From Lanius collurio (lineage: Eukaryota; Chordata; Aves; Passeriformes; Laniidae), in contig JACBWW010000049.1 of assembly GCA_020086605.1 (NCBI GenBank), positions 4,726,469-4,790,468 of the forward strand: a DNA stretch of 64,000 nucleotides. The letters are read 5' to 3'. The position numbers and the translations under genes were made by a program. The notes below the pieces were generated by a model. It did not search any database. It was given only the letters and a program-made list of their open reading frames with translations, and was not told the origin of the DNA. This document shows, one piece after another, positions 1 through 12,661 of this stretch (the stretch's first letter is position 1; each line of letters starts with the position of its first letter).

Positions 1-1128
1 AGAAGTGAGCAGATGCTAAGAAATGAAAATTATTTAAGCAGAAATCTTGATTGCTATTCTCTGCAGAAGGGTTGCTGTAACATGAGCCTTTTGTTTGCTG
101 AAGAGGCAGATAAACTGCACCACTAATTAGTCACATATAACACACACTCAAATTCTTTATTGCACATGGCAAATGACTCAGTTCTAATGCTCTAAATGAA
201 CACACTTTCAACTGATATTCCTATCAATGTTGGATTAAGAGAGGTAAGTGAAGGCAGAGTAGATTCACAAAACCACCAAAACAAAACTGATTCTATTTAC
301 TTAGATAAAACCCCCTGAAGCAGGCTGGGCACGAAGTGGAACAGACATCTTGTTTATAGATAAAATTTATTAAAGTAATTACTATCTCAAGTTCACAAAT
401 TGATTATTTTTGGTCCTGATTCCAGATTTTAGAACTACTAGAGCTGTCTTCCGCTGTCTTAATCACATTCCTGACTTTTCATCACTTTCTCAGCTTTGGA
501 GTAACTATTTATTGAATTGAAATAGCTAGTTATTGACTTCCTTGAATGTAATAAACATCAAGAAAGTACCTCTGAAAGATTACTGAAACATTTTGCTTGT
601 TTCTAAAAAAACCCCTGCTTCTGACCTCTTAACCAGTAAATTTCAACAGGCCATAAAGGGGGAATCCTGAAGGCACTTAGAATGGGGCAAGTAAGGAAGG
701 CTGCTAGACGGAATTATTTCATTATGGCTAAACTATACATTTATTTAAAACTAATTTACAAATAAGATTTTTCACCATTACTTTTATATATTCCTACTCC
801 AGTTAAAATTAATGTTTTGACATGCACAATCCTAAAGACCTACCCATTTATACATTCAACAAAATACCTGGAAGTTATCTTAACATGAACAAACCAAGCT
901 ATTCCACCCTACAACAGGTTTTTGCCAATCCTGAATTTACAGGGAGCACTTAAGTCTTATCCCCACAACTGAGGTTCCAAAGAACCTTTCCGTGACCTCA
1001 CTCCTGTACCACAGTAATGGCAGGATTCTTGTATGGAGACAAAGGCACAGTTGTAGTGGGTGCTCCTATGCACCTCCTGGAGCCACCAGTACAGCAGCAG
1101 AGCAGAGAAGACCACATCAGCACAGCTT
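1..1128. other. Intron-like AT-rich DNA, no gene seen
   Basis: No recognisable exon, repeat family or RNA gene. By its place relative to the CpG island near 18.7 kb it is probably inside the first intron of the inferred minus-strand gene. An AP-1-type heptamer TGACTCA lies at 174-180, but single copies of this motif are expected by chance. Confidence 0.5.
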
Positions 1129-1236
1129 TACCACTCACCTGACACCAAGAGCAGGCTCAGAGTCACCTCAGCCTTAGGTCCTTACCACTCACCAGATTCC
1201 AAGAGCAGGATCAGAGTCACCTCAGCCTTAGGTCCT
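1129..1236. repeat. 54-bp tandem duplication, two copies
   Basis: Copy 1 is 1129-1182 and copy 2 is 1183-1236, each starting TACCACTCACC and ending CCTTAGGTCCT. They differ at only a few bases, so the duplication is fairly young. On the minus strand each copy carries a splice-donor-like GTGAGT, preceded by CAG in copy 1 and by CTG in copy 2. The period is a multiple of three, so a chance plus-strand frame through it encodes two similar 18-residue units; there is no other sign of coding. Confidence 0.9.
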
Positions 1237-4200
1237 GAAGAAAGCCTTCAAGCTCTCCTCCCCTGCATTTTTCTGCTCTGGAGAAGCAGAAAACAAGTAT
1301 TTGAGGCACAAGGCCCCAAGAGCTAAAGTCTTCCCCTTCTTCTTGCTACAGCCAAGATGCCTGCCCTGGAGCAATGGATGCAGGTATAAGACAACCCCTC
1401 TTTCCTGCCTTTTATCCTCACCCTTACTGGCAACAACAGAAACCACCTGGCTCCCTATATCAGATAGCACAAGCTGTCCTAATCACCCTGCAGCAGCTGC
1501 CACCCACTCTCCCACTGTACTCTCTTTTCTCTTTCCCCAAACCAGCCCTGCTCTGTCCCCAGCATGTGAGGGACCCACAGCTCTGGCTTCGGAAGCTTCA
1601 GTGCCTAGAGCAGTCCTGCCCAGAGAAGTGGTACCACCTCATAATCTCAGCCTGTGTTGGCTCAAAAATACCAAGCAAACATCAGATTGTGTGCTTTTGT
1701 GTACACATCTGGATACAAGGAGGCAAGGATGGTCAAAAAGATACAGCTGCCTAAGTGACTGCAGAGCTTCTGGCACAAATTCAGGTGTGCCAGGGAGACA
1801 CAGCAGAGGCTTGGGAAGCACAGCAGCTGGACAGCCAAGACAGACGTGTTACAATGAGAGCAAGGATTAGAGCACTGCAACAGAGAAACCTGAACTGGTT
1901 TAACTGGGTCCTTCTCCTTATAAAATAGTTATAAAAAGAAATGTGAGATTACAGCTGAAACTGCTGTGCTAATAAAACACAGGAAACCATTGATCTCAAT
2001 AATGTTTGCTGAATGCTTACAGAGAAACAAGTCTGCAGGGCTAAAATATCTTACTAGTTCTCATTAAATGTTTTTAGACATACACAGATCCTTGTGAAAG
2101 TCAAAGACAGCAATCCAAACCCAAATCATTCTGCAGTAATAGTGAGTTTGCTGAAATTCTGAATGCAGAAGATAGCAAATGTTTTCCTGCATAAATGTAA
2201 GTCTGATCATTTAAAAAAGCTGTCCACACTCTGCTATAATAACTTAGTATCACTGAGCTCAAAGAAACGAGAGCAACATAAGGAGTTCAGAGAAAAAAAT
2301 GAGAAGTAAATACAATTTATTTTTTTCTTCACATGAATGACTGTGCAACTGAGATCCCCTTAAATTTAAGCATCACTAACAGATTAGCCAATAGCACAGA
2401 AACCCAAAAAGCAAAACTAGAACACAAAATGAGAGATGTAATTTACTTAACAAGGTCAACAATAGATCCTGGCACATCTCTGCCTCAGGAAAAAGAATTT
2501 AAAAATGGGAAAGACACCACAGAGTTTTGTAAATATGGGTTGATGCTCACACACCACCACTCAGCGTAACATGCAGAAATTCACCCTCGTCTCATGAGCT
2601 CAGACGCACACACATACCCCCAAAGTCATACATTTTATGGCAGCTTTTGCCAGAACCAGTCAGAAGTTTTCCTGTACATCCACTGCTGATGAAGTACCAT
2701 GGCATACATACCGACCATATCGTGTCTGAATCCTCTTGGGTTTTGAAATGATCCACACTTCCTACTTAGAGCTGGAGCTAGAATGGATGGCTAACTCATT
2801 TCACAAAGAGTTTGGTTATACATCTCCCTTGATGAAAAATTTAAATTGTTCGGCTAAGAAGCAGTGTCTTTTTACCCCAAGACGCTACTCCAGCAGGAGT
2901 TCAGTAAATAATGTGAAATAAAACCAGGGAAAGGAATCAAAGTGTTTTGTAACTAGCACAGAAAGGATTTGGAGTTTGTTTTCACAAAGTTCAAACAGAA
3001 GAAGTTTTATGACTTAAGTAGAAGGAGTGCCAAAGGGTTTGGAGAAGGAAGGTTTCCATTAAACAGATCTCAACTGGTTCAACAGTAATTTGAGCTCTGT
3101 ATGAGCTCACTTTTTGCTGTGCCACTGTCAGCAGTGAAGCAAAAACTTCACAAAACACAGGAGGGAGCTGATGACAGATGAGAGGGCAAGAGGCAATGCA
3201 AGGCCAGCTCTGAAATAGTTACTTGCACTGTAATACAGCCTGCCATGACAGAGCCTTTCCCACATTTAAAGCTACAAACATAAACACCACTTGAAAGGAA
3301 ATTTATGTGAATTGTGAACCAGGGAATGAAAAAAATGGGCTGGAAGAAAATGATGAGTTTTCCTATGCCTCAAGGAGCAGCCCTGGGAAGTCCTGGCTCT
3401 CAAGAGGTTATCATGGTTACCAGGGCTCTCCATTTGTAGGGAGCAGGATATGAGGATGGTGTTTCCTTTCCCCCACCCTGTGCAGGCTGTCAGGAAAGGC
3501 TGCTATCAGCAGTGGCAAACCCCACTCTGGGACATGGAGATGATATAAGGCAGCTCAGGACAGCTCATGGGCAGAAAGCTCAACTGATTTTGGGGTCTGG
3601 CAGAGACATCTTAAGGAGTTGTCCTTCACCTGCACTTAAGTCAGCTCTGATTCATGGCAGAATAATCATTTTGATGGTGAAAAGTGGCTACTAAAAATGC
3701 TTTCTTGCAACAACACTGCCAAGAAAAGAGCCAGGAGACTCTCTGACAGCATCTGCAATTTATGGGAAATGGGCAATCAAGGAGCCTCTGTGGGGAGGAT
3801 CAGTGGGTAGTGCTGCTGGGAGTTCATCCCTATCTGCCAGCACCTACACTGCACAAGGGCAACTGGGCACATTCCTACCAGTTCCTGCACCAGGTGACCA
3901 TTTGGAAAGGGGGACCCACAATCCCACAGCATCAGCCCACAAGAGGGTGACCGGAGGAGAGTCACACCAAATCTGCAGCTGACAGGAGTCCTGGTTCCTG
4001 CCTGGTGCCCTGGCTGCACTTACAATGGTGCAGATGCTGCCTCTGCATTCCCCCTTCTATGGTACACACAGGATAGCACCCAGGCACTGCTGGGCTCTGG
4101 AAGGACACAGTGACATGGTTTGTCTGACGGGGGTCTAACGAGACACCAATTCATCTTGGGCAGAATGGCAAGTCTCCCTTCTGGCAGCTTAACGTTTGAT

Positions 4201-4748
4201 CCACAGATCTGCACGTAATCAGCTCAGTGTTAGGATCTGCAGTTAAACCCCATTTATTGTCTGAACCTGAAGATTAGAGACAAAAACCAGAAGATTCAGG
4301 GATAAAAAGTAAAGCAAGGCAGTCAGAGTTGTTTCCCTCCTTGCTATGCATGACTGTAAATGCAGCCAAAGGACATCCACCTGCAGGTAGAATTGACACT
4401 GGTTCAATCCCTTCCAGAGAGGTGAGCAGGCTGTTACTATGCTCCAGCAGAAAAAGCTGGGAATTACTAAAAACTTCATAGAAGTTTGCAGCAGAGAGGT
4501 TCATCCCTCCTGGGGAAGGCAAGATGAGTCGCCATCTGCAGCAGCAGCCCAGCTGCCCAATGCCTGCTCAGACAGTTTAAATCCTGACTGAGTGGCGAAC
4601 AGCACTTGCAGCAAAACATCGCATCAAGAGAAAACGGGCTAATGGTGCAGGAGGAGGCAAGGCACAGGGTGTGCTTAGCTCATAAAAGCTCTCCTCTCCC
4701 AGGAGTTCTCCAGATGGCATTCTTCATACTGCAGCAAATCCAGACAAT
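1237..4748. other. Intron-like DNA, no gene seen
   Basis: Mixed-composition unique sequence. Short frames occur on both strands (for example 1301-1870 plus) but none resembles a known protein or shows paired splice sites with an open frame. No repeat family was recognised. Confidence 0.45.
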
Positions 4749-4890
4749 GCTGGAAGTGTTCAAGGCCAGACTGGATGGGGCATCGAGCAGCCTGCTCTAG
4801 GGGGAAGTGTCCCTGCCCATGGTAAGGGCGTTGCAATTTGATGATCTTTAAGGTCCCTTCCAGCCCAAAGCATTCCATGGTGCTACAAAC
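4749..4890 (+). mobile_element. CR1 LINE 3' end fragment
   Basis: The stretch beginning CTGGAAGTGTTCAAGGCC, with GATGATCTTTAAGGTCCCTTCC near its end, matches the untranslated 3' end of avian CR1. The terminal tail is degraded to one ATTCCATG-like unit. It is severely 5'-truncated, as most CR1 copies are. This is the only CR1 I recognise in the first 31 kb. Confidence 0.9.
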
Positions 4891-7194
4891 CCTGGGCATA
4901 CCTTACAAGAACATCAACAGGAATTCTGCTATGGGACTCATGCTTTGCATATATGAAGGCAATTTTAAATATGGATTGGCTTGATAAAGGTGATTCTTTA
5001 GTATGCCAGTGCAAACATGCAAATGTATGGAAATGCATAGCTTGAATAACGAAGATATCTTTGCATATTGAGACTTGCCAGGCAGTTCTTCTTCAGTCTT
5101 CACTGTAAATGGAAATATAAGTATTTTTGAGAACCAGTAATAATGACTTAAGAGAATCTCTCTGATTTTTATAAATTACATGGGCAAGAAGCCAGACAGA
5201 GCATTTAGTTAATTAAAGTTTTATTGATAGTACTAAGTGGTACATTTCTGACATCCTTCTTTTTTCCTCCCCTGTTGAATGTGACCCGTGACTTCCTTGA
5301 CGTACAAACAAAAGAAAATAAGAAAAAATAACTATGCCACTTCCTGCAAAAGCCAAGTAAAAAAGCCACCACAAAAAAAATAACAACCAAATTCATCATT
5401 CAACATAGCCATAACCATAGAAAGACTAACTTGCAAATGAAATTGGAAAGAACTTTGCCTAGGCTGCTAAAGAGAAATGAGATAGATACATTTCAAATAA
5501 AAAAAACAAAGGCAGGAAGTAGGAAAAAATAATGAGATCCTTATACTCTGCAAGTTGGCCAAATGCATCAACCCTTGTTATATTTGGTTTTCATGTGTTA
5601 CTCACTAGGCATGTTCGTGCACTGGGAAGAAAACCAGATAAAACATGTGGTTATTGGCCACAGAGATATCACAGCTAGAATGCAAGCTCAGGTCTGCAGT
5701 AGCTTTCCTTAGTAAGTATTCTCTATTTAAGCAAAGATTGATCCTACATGATGTGACAGGCCACCGATACAAATAAATTGCTTTATGATATGATCTGTGA
5801 GCAGCCAACGTATATTCACCACGGGCTTACTGAGTTCTGTACTAGCATGTCTAAGTTTCCACTTCATGTAAAATCAACTTTTATCTCTCTGTGATACAAC
5901 CCAGCAGTATGTTGAAATCAATGCTCAGTCTTTCAACCCAAAGGCCTGCAGCCAGTTTACAACTACATAATTTGAAATAACAGGAGTTTCTGATCCATTC
6001 CAGTTTTCAAGCCCTTGTGATGCACAGGTCATTGAATTACAGGAACAGCTCATGCAGTTACAGAAAGCTTCTAGAAGGAAGTGATAAATGAACATTACCC
6101 TTTACAGCTGCAACCAAGTAATAATGGGACTGAAATACATTGGGTTTTTCCCCCTGCCTCCAGCTTTACAGAATTTCATGCGGTTCATTGGTCAGAAAGT
6201 CAGCAAGAACAAAAGCATTATCTGCTGTTCCCCACTCACTACCCACGAACTGCCAGTTAATGCTGAAGGAAATCAGTGTGGCTCGCTTGCACAACAGCCT
6301 TTTTAAAGAGGTAGCAACCATGTAGTAAAGCATTTACACATGAGATAGGACTAGGATGCCATTCTGATGCCCACATCTTAATGAAATCAGCATGGCTCTA
6401 GCAAAACCAGAGCCACCACAGGGAGTTCCCTGGATACAAAGCTAAGCTACAAAAATACATCCAGGGAGACTGTTCCATAACCAAGGAGCAAATATAGGGC
6501 ACAGCCAGGAATTTAAGTTAAACAACCTTCTTAGATTTCTTGTATGATAATACAGGTGTGCACATGCAACCCGCCCCATAACTTCTGGCCAGTTTCAGCT
6601 AATTTTTAAGGGGTTTGAAGCCTCCATGAGACTCCCCTAAACTTCATGTAAACTGATGGCTGAGTAATGAAAGATGCCAGGAGTCCAGGCTCTGCCAGGC
6701 TTCAGTCCAGTGCTGCCAGACAACAATTGCAAGTAACAGCCTTTGGCAGAATGTTAAAAGCAACAACAAACAAACAAAAGAATTTGAATCAACAGGAAAT
6801 GAATTGTCAGGAAAACAAAACCAAGGTTTATGGAAGGCAAAACTGGAGGATCCCCACACTGACCACATGTGAACTGTATGACAGCAGTTACACAACACAG
6901 AAGAGGTCAAGTTTGTGATGATGAACAATTCACACGAGCTTATCTCATAAAGCTCAGATAGAAAGTGTACAGCTTCGGGCTGTAGCAGAAATACATATGG
7001 TGCAAACAGATATAGCATTTTTTTCTTAGTTACCTCATATTTCACTTTCTTTACAGTCTAATATTACAGTGTGACCCATTTCCTTTCAAAATTTATCAAA
7101 AATTATGAAAGGATCAACTCTATCATACTTACCTGCCTCATTCTGAAAGTAGGTGTCCTGTTAGGACACCTGTTAGTTCTGGCTTCTCGGGCAC
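4891..7194. other. Intron-like AT-rich DNA, no gene seen
   Basis: Unique sequence with many short A runs on the plus strand. No exon, RNA gene or mobile element recognised. The 133-codon minus-strand frame at 6644-7045 has no identifiable domain and no supporting splice sites. Confidence 0.45.
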
Positions 7195-7330
7195 ATTTAA
7201 GGAAAAAAAACCAAAACCAAACACAGTCACAAAAAAACATCAAAACAAAACAAAAATACACCCAAAAAACCCAACCCAAAACAAAAAAAAACCCAGCACA
7301 AACAAACAAAGCAAGCCCCAGAAACCAAAA
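7195..7330. repeat. A/C-rich low-complexity tract
   Basis: The plus strand is almost entirely A and C, in irregular CAAAA, CCAAAA and CAAACAAA units with very little G or T. On the minus strand it is a T/G-rich tract with several GGG runs separated by T runs. If the region is transcribed leftward, the RNA would be U/G-rich. The open frames across it are compositional artefacts. Confidence 0.85.
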
Positions 7331-9383
7331 CTATTCCAGTTTAAAATACAAATACCTCTTCTATTAGGAAAAACATACCATCAATGTCATGAACATGATT
7401 AAAATTTCAGAAGCTTTCAAGAACCACTTCCAGTCATTTTACAAATTTCCTGTTGTTTGTAAATTACAGAATTGGCATCTACAATCTAAAGCATCTTTCA
7501 CTTTAAGGAAGAAAAACCAAACCCTACTAACCTTTAAAAAATTGCCCTATATGGGAGGAAACTGTAACTCTGCTGCAATGAGAATAAACCCAGTTTAATC
7601 ACCCAAACCCTAGATTAAATTATAAACCCTAGGCAAAGGTAAAGAAAGCCCTTCTCAGAATGCTCTTCTAGTCCCTTCTACGAACTTTAAAGTAATAACA
7701 CTTAAATCTAGTCTAGACTTTCAGTGTCCCAAACTTGAATGATTCAAGCTTTTCAACTTCCATTCAACCACTCTTCATTTAACACTTTGTTTACAGAAAA
7801 GATATTTAAATTGTTCTAAAGAGCACCACAGCTCACTGTAGAACCTTTTGATTCTCTAGTAGGCACTATCATTTATTTACTTTAGGTTTTTCATTATTCA
7901 AGTGCTGGCTAGTGCACATTCAAATGAATCACAAATACCAGAACAAACAAGACAGTTCAGGCAAAGGAACACAAGTCAAACAACATCCAGTATGGGAGAC
8001 ATTTAGACGCCCAGCAAACTAGGGAATTCTTGCCCTGCTTTTAACTTAGAGTATTTACAAACAAGAAATTATCATTACAGAAGTCTGAAATGCTTAAAGT
8101 TATACAGAAATGCCACTGAAAACTCCCTCTTTATTTTCAGCAGTGACACAAAGGCATTGTCCTATAACACTGCAATAAATAGATACTGCAATGAATTCTT
8201 TCCAAAATTCCTTTCAAATTAATATCCAGAAAAGGAGGAGAGAAATCCCAAACCCTGTTACAGGACTACACTGTTCTTCCAAAATGCATAAACACTGGAG
8301 TGGTGCAGTGACCAGGTGCGTACTACCACTCCAAGACCATGCAATTTAGAGAAGTAAGAATTGTGCTTGGAGATCCACCATCCTTTCCATCAAAAAAATA
8401 ATGATCCTGGGTTGCCCTTGTGATCCAGGAAACTTACCAAAAAAAAAAAATGTTATGCTCTGCCAAAATTGCAATGCAAATTAACATTTGACCAAGACAG
8501 AGAGAAACTGACATTTAATGTCAGTTGGTGACGTCCCATAAAATTATGCTAATCACTTGTCTTTGAATCAGCTCTGTTTCTACATTTAGTACAGGGCTCT
8601 GGCTGACTCACACCAATCCTGGGAGATAAGTAAAGGAAATTTCAAGCATGATTCTGCTGCAGCTTTTCACGATGAACTGTAAATTTGCCTGGTTCTCTTC
8701 ATCTGAACGCGAGTTATCTGAAAATTTAATTTAAATTCCAAATTGTCTTTAGGAATTTCCTCAGAAGAAACAAGCTTAATGGGGGTAATGCTGGATGCAC
8801 AAAAGTGGCAAGCAGAGAAATGATCTGGTCTAAACAGATTCTGTTTTCAGTAAGAAGCAGCTTTTTAGGCTGCTTACTTGCCTAAAGGCATTTATGGAAA
8901 GATGATTTCTATATTGGGTTAGTGAGCTTATGCTTGAAATATAAAGTTTATATTATCTTTTCATTATGTTTGTATTTGCAGTGTTTCATCATGTTTGTTG
9001 TTCTCTCGGTTCAAAGTCCCAAGCTCACATTCTATCCTTGCATTAATTAGTTATAGCTTTAGGCAAGTCAATTCAGGCTTTGTTTCTTAATCTTTAAAAG
9101 AAGGACAATAATAAATATTTACGTACTTTAAATAGATATTGGAAAGATGTGTTACCCTGACACAGTCAGGTTTTCAATCACACCATTCTATAAAATTCTA
9201 TGCAAAAATTACCCAGTTTACCCACATTAACTGGAATGGTTGTAATTTTTGTAAATGCCTGTAGGACTCCCTATTCTCTCCTTCCTCAAGGAGACCATTT
9301 CCTACAGTACTTTTCAAAAGCTTCCCATGTAGCAAATCATGCTACCCTGAGCTCAGTTCATGGCATCCTAGCTATGACAGTTT
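7331..9383. other. Intron-like DNA with a possible conserved regulatory block
   Basis: No gene or mobile element recognised. The part at about 8480-8760 is AT-rich, non-repetitive and holds a CRE-type TGACGTC (8529-8535), an octamer-like ATGCTAAT (8546-8553) and an AP-1-type TGACTCA (8604-8610). That makes it a candidate enhancer, by appearance only. Confidence 0.35.
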
Positions 9384-9410
9384 AAAAATAAATAAATAAA
9401 TAAATAAAAA
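9384..9410. repeat. (TAAA)n microsatellite
   Basis: Five consecutive T residues are spaced exactly four bases apart (9389 to 9405) with A between them, giving about six TAAA units. Simple tetranucleotide repeat. Confidence 0.9.
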
Positions 9411-12400
9411 TAGTACATTGATTACAGAGACATTTAACCTTAGGAATCTGAATTACTGTGCATCATAGTACAGAATTTTTTTCCTCTCCTCTTCCTGGGG
9501 AAAATACAAAGGAGTAAGAGCTCCTTGTGTCATTGCTTTTACAGCAGTAATTTTTCTGTGATATTCAATGTTTTGTTGACTAGTGTCTGTAATCTGGTCC
9601 CTTCTAAATCCAATCTTTGCCTGACTTCCTCGCACGCAAAACATCTTCACTTACAAAGTAAATTAACAACATCTGTGGCTGTTTTACCAGTCAATTAATC
9701 AGCTTCCTATTAGGGAGAAAAAATATCCTAAACCAAAGTGATATTCTGGTGATAAAATAAAGATGAACCTCAAGCCTTGTGAAGCATCAAACCTGAGCAG
9801 GAAATCAGCGGGGGCTTCTTCATCATTAGAGATAAAACAGGAATAAATAAACTCACCACTGGTTCAAACTTTAATTCTTAATTCTACTAATGCTGATGTT
9901 ATTTGCAATAAAGAGATTAAGATCCAATACTAAAATGGGAGGAAGGGGTTGAAACAATCCCTCAGACCAGTCATTTAACAAAGCACAACTTTATCAATGC
10001 ATGCCATGCCCAATTTGATTAATTAATTCAATTTCAGTGCTGGAAGGAATAAAGTCTTTGAAAGCACACACTCCTCTACTTTAAAGCTCATTCTAAACTC
10101 TTGCTTTCAGTGCACAGAACAGCACTCCCCTTATATGCCACCAGATGCTGACAGTCAAAAGGATTAAGCATTAAAACAAAGCCTTCCATCAATACAAAAA
10201 AGAATCCACAGGGAAGTTGAACAGGTGACACCACTTGTTCCTCAGCAACGAGTCTCCTTCATAATTCTGCGGTGGGGAATGAAAACTACAATGCTTTGGA
10301 AAACAACTTTACTGAAAGTTGATATGAGGGTGCTTCAGCAATTAAGAATTTTGTACACCAGACACCGAGATCTTAATTAGAAATATAAACCTGGGCATCC
10401 TTCTGGGGCAAAGCTGTTGCACACCACACACTGAGTCCCCCACAACCTCAGTACCACAGAAATTAGAGCCTCTCCCTGGCAGATGCTGCCTGCAGTCATC
10501 CCGTGCTAGCAACACTAGGACAGCTTTGGGGAAAGGAAGAACTACTAAGCCACAGGAAATCATGGCAGTGGATTAGGAAGAGACTAGACAGACACAGGAA
10601 TTACAAATTGAGCAAAAAATTTAGCTACTTAGGTATCCATATGGCACACTGCCACAGCATACAAGAAGTCCCGTAGGACTTAAATACTTCCCCATCCTGA
10701 AGTTCTTTCCCCAGTTCCTTTAAAAAGATATGCCAGTATCACTGACCTGACTAACCCCTGACTGCATTTTGAGTGGGCCCCCAGTTTTAGAGTCATCTGC
10801 TCTAAGATTACCCAATTAAAGTGACAGCAGTTCTAGAAATGTTCTAGAAGAAAAGCTCTGGTCTAACTTGTATTAAGCCCTGGTTTCTTTGAAAATCAGA
10901 TTTACTATACAGACCCGTGTTTCTCCTCCCTGCAATTTTTGGCTGAAGCTGGCAAATGGGTTATATTTAGCTAAAGAACACATTGTCTTGGATCTGTTAA
11001 TCCTATTAGTTACCTGGAAATAGGTACCAAGGAGACACTTTTTTAGTGCTTCTGTAGAGAAAAAGTAGGCCCTAACTAGCTGCAGAGCAATGAAGCAGCT
11101 TTATACAGATACATAATGCTACACTGGAAGTAAAAATCTGTCTCTCCATCAAAGCATCTGCATTCAGTGCAAGAAAAATTTTTCCACTTCAGCCCTCACA
11201 CCAACATGCCTCACCTTTTTGTGTCCCTAATATCCATTCACACACCCTTACTCAAACTCTAAGTTCTTCAGGGCAGAGACTGTCTCTTTCCAACAGTGAT
11301 AAGCAGGAAGGGCCCTCAGGCCACTGGAAAAAAAAAAACAACAAACAATCGCTGGCATACTCATTTTCTAACTTCATGTGCTAACTTGTCCTCAATCCTT
11401 AAGCAAAGAAATTTATTTTATTTTGCTTGCTTACATACTACACTGAAAAAAACCCCAACCAACAAATTAAAACCAAACCAGTCATTGCACATTCAGTAAA
11501 TCAGATTTACAGAGGAAACTTTGAAGGTACACCACTTTTGCCCAAGTAGGAAAAGGATGTAGCATATAACATGGCCAGGTGATGCCTCTAACCTCTCCCT
11601 CTTTATGCCAAGTTGAATCAGTCATTAACCGCAGACAAAGTAAGACAGACCCAAGAACTCAGATTGGAGCTTCCCCAAAAGAGATTTTTGATGGCATCTG
11701 TAACATCTGCTTTGGCCTTTTAAACTAAATCCTCCACCTAAGACTGACAGGCACAGACATTCACAAACTCCAGTCTTCATTACAAGCTTCAAGGATGGCT
11801 TTCTAGTTGCTCTGTTTCAGAAAAACATTTCTTAAAATCTTTTCAACAGGATTTAGTTTCACATGAAGAGATAAATGCTTTCTGCTCTTCAGAGACATTA
11901 ATTTTCTTGAATTCTAAAGCTTGCTTTCAAGGTATTTTCTGGAAAAGGAAGAATATGTTTGCTCATATTTTGTGTAAGCAGTTTATGACTTGCTCAGCCT
12001 TCTTGTACTTGAAAGAACAGATAAATGAAGAGTAATGGGCAGGCTAACATTGCCTTTGCAGAGTCACTGGCTCCCACAGTTGCCATCTGTGGTAACAAAT
12101 CACCCATAGGACAGACAACCCCTGCATAGCCAGGGCTCCCTCCCAGAACACACCAGACTCCCTGTGCCTGAGCACTTCAGATCAGGTACTGTGTCACTGC
12201 GCTGCTCACTATGACAAAGGACACAGGAGAATGGTGAGACAGTGACAAGGCAAGCCATGCTCACCTTCCAAAGGTCACCCTTCTCTGTGGCAAAGCGACT
12301 GCCCACACCCCTGACATGCTGGGTACAACCCCCAGCATTTGTTTGCTTCTGCACATTAGACAGGAATGGCCTCAAATGTATTTGAGGATGGGGAGAAAAT

Positions 12401-12646
12401 ATTGGTTTACTTTTAGAAATACCAAACCATCACCTTCCAGCCAATGAAAATCCCCAAACTACCATGATTCCCTCCCTATCCTTTCCTCCATTCTCACCTG
12501 AACTGGGTTATGAATTTCTGACAGACTGTTTTCAGGGAGCAGCACTGATGTGTCAGGTATTATGAGAGTTAAACAAGTGTTTTACAGCTTGCCTTACATG
12601 TCATAGATCTTCCTCATGGACAAGTAACCTCGAAAAGCCCTAGGAC
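9411..12646. other. Intron-like DNA, no gene seen
   Basis: Unique sequence without recognised repeats, exons or RNA genes. Short frames at 10342-10563 and 12100-12375 on the minus strand show no known domain. From about 10.4 kb onward the plus strand becomes visibly rich in A and C. Confidence 0.45.
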
Positions 12647-12661
12647 AAAAAAAAAAAAAAA
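12647..12661. repeat. (A)15 homopolymer
   Basis: Fifteen consecutive A residues with no AATAAA signal nearby upstream, so a mononucleotide run rather than a retroposed tail. Confidence 0.85.
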
